Under the pieces are notes generated by a model that worked only from the letters and a program-made list of their open reading frames with translations, had not been told where the DNA came from and did no database searches. Positions 1 through 7,102 of a stretch of 20,344 nucleotides of DNA are shown one piece after another. Source of the DNA: a virus. A program made the translations under genes and the position numbers. Within the stretch, counting starts at the first letter, position 1; each line of letters begins with the position of its first letter. The stretch spans positions 1 to 20,344 of the IMG/VR virus record IMGVR_UViG_3300006352_000020. One strand, given 5' to 3'.

Positions 1-252
1 TATTGATCCAGAAACATTCGACATCGCCGTGACATTGGCAGAGGTTCCCAAGACATTCATGTCATTTACAATATCAGAGGTAGCTAAGATATTCATGTCT
101 GCCACAACATCGTTCGTAGCCAGGATAGCCATGTCTGCAACGATGGCGTCCGTAGCCAAGATAGCCATGTCGGCTACAATAGCATCAGTGCCTAAAATCG
201 CCATATCAGCGACAATTGCATCTGTTGCAAGAATCGCCATGTCGGCAAGAAC
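1..252 (-). repeat. Seven tandem 36-nt (12-aa) repeats in the tail fibre
   Basis: Seven in-frame 36-nt units encode a 12-residue motif of the type VADMAILATDAI. The central Met codons fall exactly 36 nt apart (cat at 22, 58, 94, 130, 166, 202 and 238). The copies differ at third codon positions and degenerate toward the window edge (for example NDMNVLGTSANV, TAMSNVSGSI). This implies selection on the protein repeat rather than a recent DNA duplication. The array may continue beyond base 1. Confidence 0.9.
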
Positions 253-1284
253 GGCGGAAGCCGCAAGTGCGTCAATGTTTGCTTGGGCAGAACTGCTAGG
301 CGTAAGGGCGATCCAAGCAGATCCGGTGTAAACTTTCATCAAGTTTGTTGACGAATTAAAAAACAAATCACCAGTGTTTAAGGCGCTGCTAGGATCGGAA
401 GATCCTGTGGAGTATTGGCCGGTAAAACTAGCAAGTGCGGTTTCTGAAGAGTTCTTTGCAGTAACGCTTGCATCCTTTGCAACAACGCTTGCATTTTTGG
501 CAACGACACTTGCATCTTTTGCGGCAATGCTTGCGTCCCGTGCGGTCTCTGCGTTTGTCTCTGCTGTCTCTGCCGCTGTCTCGCTTGCGGCTGCTGCTGT
601 GGCGCTGGTGGTTGCTGCGGATGCATTAACAATTAAATCATACTTTGCAGAGTTAGCATTTGTCGTAAGTGGCTGCGAGCCGCTAGAAGTGTGCGCAGTT
701 TTTACCATAAAGATATTATTAGTGCTTGTGTCCTTAACCAAGTCGCGCACTTCATAAGCGGTAGACGCGGCCCAATTTCCCCGAAACGTACCGATCTCTT
801 GGGTGATGCTAACATTGCCGGAGCTATCAAAAGCAAAGATTTTATTCGCACGATCTGTCGCAGAGATTGTAAATTCAGAGCCAGTAATGACGTTTGTTCG
901 TGAAGCCTTGATTGTTCGACCAAGCTCTTCTTTGTGCTGCTGCACCATGAAGGTCAACTTGTCCAAGCTGTTTTCAAGAGACTGCGCAGGGAATGGATCG
1001 TTAGGAACTAAGTCTAATCCTTGATCCAGGTCCAATTCGCGCAAGATAACAATGGTAACTCCTGACGCCGGTGCAGCCCCAAAAACTACGTTACCGCCGC
1101 TAGCGGCCCCTACACCTGTGACAGTGTAGTTCGTTGTAATCGATTGGACTGTTTCTGTTCCAGCGCTTGATCGAAGGATAACCGTCAGCTCATCTTGGTC
1201 AAAAACCTTAAAGCCGTAAGCGAAAGTCGTAAGCGCGCCGTTGCCGCTGTAACTTGCTCGATTAGTGCTGCTTGATACTGTCAT
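1..1284 (-). CDS. Tail fibre protein, T7 gp17-type N-terminus (3' end beyond window)
   Basis: This gene is open from its ATG (1282-1284) to the window edge, giving 428 codons without a stop; the C-terminal receptor-binding part is missing. AAGGA lies 6 nt before the start. Residues 1 to about 150 have the look of the T7 tail-fibre N-terminal domain that docks on the tail: an N-terminus of the type NRASYSGNGALTTFAYGFKV, then a LTVILRSSAG-type strand and LDLDQGLDLVPNDPF. An Ala-rich segment (about residues 200-283) with seven-residue units such as AKNASVV looks like a trimeric coiled coil. It is followed by a GDLFFNSSTNLMKVYTGSAW motif common in phage fibres, and then by seven 12-residue repeats that run off the window. 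The gene follows the ejection-protein block, as gene 17 does in T7. Family assignment is confident; the receptor is unknown. Confidence 0.9.
   Translation of the reverse strand, partial: MTVSSSTNRASYSGNGALTTFAYGFKVFDQDELTVILRSSAGTETVQSITTNYTVTGVGAASGGNVVFGAAPASGVTIVILRELDLDQGLDLVPNDPFPAQSLENSLDKLTFMVQQHKEELGRTIKASRTNVITGSEFTISATDRANKIFAFDSSGNVSITQEIGTFRGNWAASTAYEVRDLVKDTSTNNIFMVKTAHTSSGSQPLTTNANSAKYDLIVNASAATTSATAAAASETAAETAETNAETARDASIAAKDASVVAKNASVVAKDASVTAKNSSETALASFTGQYSTGSSDPSSALNTGDLFFNSSTNLMKVYTGSAWIALTPSSSAQANIDALAASAVLADMAILATDAIVADMAILGTDAIVADMAILATDAIVADMAILATNDVVADMNILATSDIVNDMNVLGTSANVTAMSNVSGSI
434..632 (-). repeat. Ala-rich heptad-like repeat segment in the tail fibre
   Basis: The fibre frame encodes consecutive seven-residue units AKDASVV, AKNASVV, AKDASVT and AKNSSET. 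They are preceded by an Ala/Thr/Glu-rich stretch (SETAAETAETNAETARDA). The regular Ala spacing and the absence of Pro and Gly fit a long trimeric coiled-coil shaft of the kind found in phage fibres. Confidence 0.75.
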
Positions 1285-1340
1285 GTCAAATCCTTATCTC
1301 AGCCGAAAAATACCACATATTGTTTCCATTTGATAGACAA

Positions 1341-3824
1341 CTATTCAAATGCTTTCGATATTTCTGGCGCACGGCTAGGTGTAGTATCTCCCGGCCCCCA
1401 CCAATATTTTTGTCCTGTCTGTTTTTTTGTTCTATTTTCCAGCCTGCGAAACTTAGATTTCGCTTTCGGATCAGTCATTAACTGCATTTGATCCCATAAA
1501 CCGCGCTCCAATGCTAGGCGTCCATACCAAAGAGAAGAACCTGGCGTGTGACGTTGTGTGAACTTAACCATTTCACTGGCAGCGTTTGTATCCTGGCCTG
1601 TGGCCGCTTGGTACAGATTGCCAACTGTTAGTTCAAGAAGGTCTTGACCCGCACCGGCAACCGGACCAGCTATTGTTTCGGATAGCCCTGACCCATAGCG
1701 GCTTGTACCAGAAGTTAGAAAATCACCAAAGATACCTAATCCGCCGCCCTGCATAAAGGCTGCAAACCAAAACTTTGCTGTTTCTTCGCTATCGCCAAAC
1801 ATTTCACGCGGATCTCTACCCTTGGAAACCTCTTTCATTTGCATCGCTAGAGCGCCCATGAGAGTTGTAGAAATTAACAGATTTGAATAGTACGCACCTT
1901 TAGAAGATGATTGCGGCAGCTGCATCCCGCGCATCAAGTGCGTATTAACCAGGGTAACGCCAAAGTTTTTATACATTGCAAACGATCGGGCCATTTCGCC
2001 AGTTAGCGTTCCAGGCTGCGTTCCGCCAGTTAGGAATGTAGCGCCACGAACAGATGTTGAGGGAACCGCAAAATTGGTTTCCGTGTTTATCATTTCCAGC
2101 AACCTGGTAGATATGTTTTCGCGCAGATCCTCATCAATATCAGTGCGCGCAGCAATGTCTGTAGGACGTATAAACTTTGCGCCCTTATCGTCATATGGAT
2201 CTGTGCGCCGTATTATGTCCCACTGCGTAGCCTGGATATTGTACCGCTCCATTGTAGAACGAAAGTTAGGGTCGAGCTCGTCAAAGGCTTTGCCAGCATT
2301 GCGGGCTACAGTACCCATAAACTCCATGCCAAATGCCCACCGTCCGGCCGAAGTCATAGGCGACAAGAATGACGCCCTCATAACAAAGTCAGATATTCTG
2401 CGCGTAACCTCTGGTCCCGACATATCCCCGACAAAACGCATTTGACCAGCAGCAAGGCTAGTCCAACCCTCAGCAATCAAGCCGGAGCTAATAGCAAGCT
2501 CGCCTTTTTCCTTGGCCCCTAGCGGGCTTATATATTTTAAATAATCTTTAAGTATGCCAGTTTGGGGCAGTCCAGAGAATTGACGGGCAAGGCGCTGAAA
2601 ATTAACATCTGTTATTGCTGAGATTGCAGCCGCGCCAAGTTGCGCAGACTGCAAGATTTGGCGCGTTCCTGCCATTGTCGATGAAAATTTGCTGTTAATA
2701 GGAGAGTTGTTTCTGCCAGATACAGCCATATACATATCGTCAAGTCGCTTGCCGGTAGAGCGCGCCTTGTCCTTTAGGGCTTCATCCTTTGCCATGTTGG
2801 CTTGCTTGGTCAGACTGTCTTTCATAAAAGTTATAGTTGACGTTGGGTTAGGGCCAAGCACTTCCATCATTGCAATATCGCGGGACATATTAGAAATGTG
2901 AGAAACCATAACATCAAACACGTTATCGTCGCCAAATTCCCTTTGATACTCAAGCCAGCTATCAGCATCCTTAAAAACCAAAAAGCGGTGATCCTGGCGT
3001 TGGTTGGCAAGGCTTTTGCCACGCTGGCCGGAACCAGGCCGCATTTTGTTTGCGCCCTCTGTAGTTATAGTTTCGTAAACATCTCTTAAAGCTAACTCTA
3101 AGCGCTGAGGTGTGAAGGCAAGACCCGTCATTTGGTCTATCATATCATTAGGAGAAAGCTTAGGAAGAATGCTGCTTCTCCAACCCTCATAGTCAGCTTT
3201 GCTTATTTTTAAGCTTTGATGATTTTGAGGCAAGAACCACTTTTCATTTTTAGGAATAGATCCACCGGCACGATTAAACTTTTTGCGAAGTGTCTCTGCG
3301 GTCTTAGTCCATGCAGCCGCCATCTCTTTCGCGCTGACATCTCCCGTATTTTCGCCAAAGATCTCGCGCGTCATGTTTTTAAGCTGCGCTTTTTGCCGAA
3401 CCTCCCCAACTAGGTTGCGCCGAAACGTACCAAGAACCTTGTTCATCTCAGCAAAAGCCATGCCTTTTACGGCGTCTTCCCTTTGAGTAACGCTAGAAAA
3501 ACGAGACATCCCATCTTGTTCAAGATGCGCAATTGCTGCGGCAAAAGGATTGCTGCGTCCCAGAGGGTCTTTGTATTGGTTCATATTAAAGCTAACTTGC
3601 TGCCAAGCCTTAGCTGTTAAAAGCTTTTTCCGTTTGCGCTCAAAGGCTTGCCGCTCAAGAGCGTCAAAGGTATCACGCGCAGCTTGGCTAGAAGCCGGTC
3701 CAGATCCCATCTTTCCCTGGTACTGCTCTTCAAGCTCATCAAGAAGATCCCGCGCTTCCTTCGCCTGGGCTTCTGTGATGGTTCCCTCGGCCTGGGCGTT
3801 AATAATACATTCCCTAAAGCTCAT
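1341..3824 (-). CDS. Large internal virion / DNA-ejection protein (827 aa)
   Basis: The best start is the ATG at 3822-3824. It overlaps the upstream stop as ATGA and has AGAGGG about 8 nt upstream. A GTG three codons earlier (3833) would lengthen the overlap to 13 nt and is less likely. The N-terminus (MSFRECIINAQAEGTITEAQ) and the C-terminus (SLWYGRLALERGLWDQMQ, later WWGPGDTTPSRAPE) match patterns I recall from large virion proteins next to tail-fibre genes in podoviruses. The mid and C-terminal parts hold several Gly/Ala/Phe-rich hydrophobic stretches, such as AKFWFAAFMQGGGLGIFG, that could contact membrane. No enzymatic motif was seen. By position, between the 1093-aa protein and the fibre, it is a member of the ejected core. 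Its role in membrane passage is inferred. Confidence 0.75.
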   Translation of the reverse strand: MSFRECIINAQAEGTITEAQAKEARDLLDELEEQYQGKMGSGPASSQAARDTFDALERQAFERKRKKLLTAKAWQQVSFNMNQYKDPLGRSNPFAAAIAHLEQDGMSRFSSVTQREDAVKGMAFAEMNKVLGTFRRNLVGEVRQKAQLKNMTREIFGENTGDVSAKEMAAAWTKTAETLRKKFNRAGGSIPKNEKWFLPQNHQSLKISKADYEGWRSSILPKLSPNDMIDQMTGLAFTPQRLELALRDVYETITTEGANKMRPGSGQRGKSLANQRQDHRFLVFKDADSWLEYQREFGDDNVFDVMVSHISNMSRDIAMMEVLGPNPTSTITFMKDSLTKQANMAKDEALKDKARSTGKRLDDMYMAVSGRNNSPINSKFSSTMAGTRQILQSAQLGAAAISAITDVNFQRLARQFSGLPQTGILKDYLKYISPLGAKEKGELAISSGLIAEGWTSLAAGQMRFVGDMSGPEVTRRISDFVMRASFLSPMTSAGRWAFGMEFMGTVARNAGKAFDELDPNFRSTMERYNIQATQWDIIRRTDPYDDKGAKFIRPTDIAARTDIDEDLRENISTRLLEMINTETNFAVPSTSVRGATFLTGGTQPGTLTGEMARSFAMYKNFGVTLVNTHLMRGMQLPQSSSKGAYYSNLLISTTLMGALAMQMKEVSKGRDPREMFGDSEETAKFWFAAFMQGGGLGIFGDFLTSGTSRYGSGLSETIAGPVAGAGQDLLELTVGNLYQAATGQDTNAASEMVKFTQRHTPGSSLWYGRLALERGLWDQMQLMTDPKAKSKFRRLENRTKKQTGQKYWWGPGDTTPSRAPEISKAFE

Positions 3825-6800
3825 TTTGCGCACCCTCTTAAACGATCCAGCATTTTAACATCCTGGTCAAATTCATCCTTCATGTCTCGCAATGTTTGGA
3901 ATTGCGGCACGATTTCGTTTGTCTTCTCATCCAGGCGGCTACCGATCGGGATCTCCGTATCTTCTCGGAAGTTGACTTGTAGCTCTTCTAGCAGTATATC
4001 GGTGTCGGAGGTATCAACATTGAGATTTTTTCTAGTAGATGGGTCTATACCCACAGTCGAAACAGAGCCAGGCGCAATGGTGTCTCTTGCAAGTGACGGG
4101 TCTTGGAAGCCTATTTCCTCTGCCGCAATACTTTCGGATACCCGCTCACCAGAGGTTACGCGAGAAATGGTAGCGTCACTGACAACCAGGCTCGGCTGGT
4201 CTATGCCCGATGGCAGCTGACGGTTTATAAGTGCTGACCAACTTTCAGAAAGATTGCCTGCAACCTCCCCATACAGATTTTTCATATCCTCAACCGCTTT
4301 GGCTCTAGCTGCATCGGGTTGATTTAAATCACGCGATATTTTGTAAAGCTCAGTGCCGCCGCTTTGCTTTGCTTCCAACATACCAGGAGGCCAGATCTGG
4401 ACCTCTCCAATTTGTCCATCATCGAATACAACGGAAAGCTTGCGGTCAAAATAGCCTTCACTTGTAAAAGCATATCCTTCATCAATAACCTTGTATCGCT
4501 TGGATAAAGCAGCAATGAATTGCTCCGTAGCTTCGTTTGTTTCAGCACTAATCCCACCACGCGCGACATCTGTAATTCGGTTCAGATCACCAGAGTATTT
4601 ATCTCGCAGTTTTTCCTCGACACGTTCACGCTTTTTGAGTTTTGCTGGTTTCTGTTTTGCCCCAGCCAACTCAGCAGCCCTGGAAATCTCAGAAGTTAAT
4701 TCCGCGTGGTTGCGCTCTGCGCGTACCATAATTTCATCAACATCAATAAAATTTTGCTCTGTTTTAACTTGGCTTTCAAGAACCTTGCTTTCGATAGGGT
4801 CCATATCTTGAAGCCGAACAATGCGATCTTCTGGCATAACAGCGGGTTTGCCGATCTTTGCCTTAGCTGCATCATTGGCAATCACGCTGCCCAGGACATC
4901 GCCCTCTAACTGGCTGGCCTGGTCCAGAGAACCTTGACCAAACGCATCATCAAATGCGTCTAGCTGGCCTTCCTCTGCGCTAGTTCGTATTGACGCGATT
5001 TCATCTGGAGCATTGAAAGTGCGTCCAGCATCGCCAATTTCTGCGCGGTCGAACTCGCCTGCTGAAATTGCTCGTCGGACATCTTCGATAAAGCTAGTTG
5101 TAGCGGCGTTGTAGCTTCCGGTTTCTTTTGCGTTTCTTGCTGCTTCGGTAAGGGCGTCTGAGAGAGCGCCTTTCCTGTTCGCTTGACTTTGGAGGAGCGC
5201 GACCGCTTTGCCATCTTCTTGAGCCCTTTTCTGATTTGCATCTCTAGCTAATAAGTTACCTTCATCTTCAAGCCTAGTAGCGTTCTTGATGAGGTTTTGA
5301 AATGAAGATTTATCTTTGCGCAGCTGTTTTTGAGCTCGGTCTAAAACCTTTGCTCGCTCCATAAAAAGGCTAGTCGTAAGCACTTCTTCGCCAAACAGGT
5401 TTTCTTGCGTTTCAGACACCATGCTAGTTTCTCTTACCTGACGCACAATCGATTCTGCCTGGAATGCGTTAGCCGGTTCTGTTTTCGCCAAAACATTTAA
5501 GGCTGCTTTCTGCAAGTTTTCATCACCAGGGATTAACCGACCAACAATAGCCGCAAAGTTTGGAGCAACAACCTCGTTTTTAACCATTCCCCAAGCTTCA
5601 CCGACCAGGTTTGCAAGATCAGTTGCCTGGCGAACAAATGCCGATCGTGGCGGTAACTCGCCAATGCGCTGTGGGCTAGTTCGCAAGACCTTTGCAGCGT
5701 CAATCGCGCTACCCGTCCCCTCAGATATATTCTTTAGAGCGGCTGTGACCATAGCATCTTCTGGCGTAATCCCGTCAACTTCGCGCAAACGATAGCCAAT
5801 CATTTTGACGTTCTGTGACGGATCTTGCTGAGAGATCCGCTTGGCAAGGCCTAGCCTCTGGTGGCCGTCAGCAATGAATAAGCGACTATCCGCATACTCA
5901 TAGATAGTAACCATGCCACCCTTAATAGGATCCCACTGGGTTACACCCTGGAGCCGGTCAGTCACCCCAAACTGGTCGCCACCTTCTTTAAACTGAAACG
6001 TCTTAGCATCCACGCCAATATCGTTAGGATCAAACTCGTCAACAATACCTCTAATGTTTGTTGCTCGGTTTACGTTATCCGGCAACTCTACCGGAGAGGC
6101 AGGGATCTCAGAAACCTTGGGAAGCTTACCATTGGTAAACGCAATATCCGCTTCGGTAAGACGCGCGTTGTGCTCTATATCAGCGTCCTGGGTTCTGACC
6201 AGGGGGGTACTTTCTGCGGCTGAGGTGTAAACTTCCTCTAATACTTCGGCGTTTGCCTGCATTGGGGATTTTCGTCCCGCTGCCTGACTGAGAACTTTAG
6301 CGCCTTGCCTTGCCTGGCTTGCTGTAAGCTTAACTGTATCCGCGCCAATTTTAATGGCTATTGGAAATGCGCCACCAATTAACGCCGCCTGTCCAACATT
6401 ATTGCGAAAATCTTCCCAGCCATATTTTAGGCCTAGACTTTTGTACCATGCAGCTACACCAGGTTGCTGTATTGCTTCGGTGGTAGCATTTACAGCCGCT
6501 TCGTAAAAAACCATACCAAGCAAACTTTTTCCAGTTTTTACCCAACCAGCAGGCAGGGCCATAGCAGACTGATTTATTGGGTCAGTTGCACCAAATCCCA
6601 TACCGCCAACAAACCTGGCAGTTACATTCCCCAAGCCTGGAGATCTAGCAGTAAGCTCCGCTAATTCACTTTGTTCAACAAAGTATTTGTCTCTCGCGGC
6701 TGCAACCCAAACTTTATCCCGCTCTGGATCAAGAACAGACACAACAAGCTCTGGCGGTAATGCCTCACGGTTTTCCCGAACATAGCTTTCAACCTGCTGT

Positions 6801-7102
6801 GCTTCATAATCGTATCGTTTTTTACCGTAACTACGCATAGCCTCGCCAGAAAGAATGGAAAGAACATTCGGGTTTAGATACGAGCCTGGATTTTTAAAAG
6901 ACTTGCCAGTGATAATTTCAATTTCATCAACGATAGGCTCCCAGGTGTCTTCTACATACAATTCAGCAGCAGATCCGCTTTGCATCCTGGCAGCATCAAA
7001 CGATTTCTTTACGTTTTCGATAAACCCACCTTCGGGTTTATTGCGTCGAGGAACCGTTGCAAAAGAAGTTGGGTTTATTTCATCTCTGAGGTAACTACTC
7101 AT
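3821..7102 (-). CDS. Multidomain internal virion / polyvalent ejection protein with ParB-like and RelA/SpoT-like domains (1093 aa)
   Basis: The ATG at 7100-7102 shares its A with the upstream TAA. The N-terminal 300 residues look structural, with hydrophobic Gly/Ala stretches near residues 160-205 and 236-257. Residues about 363-455 resemble a ParB/sulfiredoxin-fold domain, with the signature ADGHQRLGLAKRI at 411-423. A charged, helical linker spans about 570-830. Residues about 832-925 resemble a RelA/SpoT nucleotidyltransferase: ITDVARGGI (D845), EGYFDRK (G883, Y884), GEVQI (E900) and GMLEAKQSGGTELYK. The C-terminus (QTLRDMKDEFDQDVKMLDRL, then RGCAK) is of a type I recall from phage polyvalent proteins. 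It holds the place of T7 gene 16, but no lysozyme/transglycosylase motif was found. The virion location is inferred from context and the enzyme activity from motifs only. Confidence 0.8.
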   Translation of the reverse strand: MSSYLRDEINPTSFATVPRRNKPEGGFIENVKKSFDAARMQSGSAAELYVEDTWEPIVDEIEIITGKSFKNPGSYLNPNVLSILSGEAMRSYGKKRYDYEAQQVESYVRENREALPPELVVSVLDPERDKVWVAAARDKYFVEQSELAELTARSPGLGNVTARFVGGMGFGATDPINQSAMALPAGWVKTGKSLLGMVFYEAAVNATTEAIQQPGVAAWYKSLGLKYGWEDFRNNVGQAALIGGAFPIAIKIGADTVKLTASQARQGAKVLSQAAGRKSPMQANAEVLEEVYTSAAESTPLVRTQDADIEHNARLTEADIAFTNGKLPKVSEIPASPVELPDNVNRATNIRGIVDEFDPNDIGVDAKTFQFKEGGDQFGVTDRLQGVTQWDPIKGGMVTIYEYADSRLFIADGHQRLGLAKRISQQDPSQNVKMIGYRLREVDGITPEDAMVTAALKNISEGTGSAIDAAKVLRTSPQRIGELPPRSAFVRQATDLANLVGEAWGMVKNEVVAPNFAAIVGRLIPGDENLQKAALNVLAKTEPANAFQAESIVRQVRETSMVSETQENLFGEEVLTTSLFMERAKVLDRAQKQLRKDKSSFQNLIKNATRLEDEGNLLARDANQKRAQEDGKAVALLQSQANRKGALSDALTEAARNAKETGSYNAATTSFIEDVRRAISAGEFDRAEIGDAGRTFNAPDEIASIRTSAEEGQLDAFDDAFGQGSLDQASQLEGDVLGSVIANDAAKAKIGKPAVMPEDRIVRLQDMDPIESKVLESQVKTEQNFIDVDEIMVRAERNHAELTSEISRAAELAGAKQKPAKLKKRERVEEKLRDKYSGDLNRITDVARGGISAETNEATEQFIAALSKRYKVIDEGYAFTSEGYFDRKLSVVFDDGQIGEVQIWPPGMLEAKQSGGTELYKISRDLNQPDAARAKAVEDMKNLYGEVAGNLSESWSALINRQLPSGIDQPSLVVSDATISRVTSGERVSESIAAEEIGFQDPSLARDTIAPGSVSTVGIDPSTRKNLNVDTSDTDILLEELQVNFREDTEIPIGSRLDEKTNEIVPQFQTLRDMKDEFDQDVKMLDRLRGCAK

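Noticed and set aside
1-252. CRISPR-like array suggested by 36-nt periodicity
   Set aside because: The repeats are in frame, contiguous without spacers and divergent at third positions, so they are protein repeats.
374-757. Plus-strand Ala/Val/Ser-rich open frame over the fibre
   Set aside because: It mirrors the repetitive fibre coding sequence on the other strand; the repeats produce open antisense frames.
1285-1340. Possible terminator or promoter between the 827-aa gene and the fibre
   Set aside because: Only a very imperfect inverted repeat was found; no stem with a U-run and no convincing -10/-35 pair. It holds just the fibre Shine-Dalgarno.
3825-3833. GTG start three codons upstream for the 827-aa gene
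   Set aside because: The ATG at 3824 gives the standard ATGA overlap and a better Shine-Dalgarno spacing.
3648-4220. Plus-strand open frame of 190 codons
   Set aside because: It lies antisense to two clearly coding minus-strand genes, is Ser/Arg-rich and has no ribosome site; it is a shadow.
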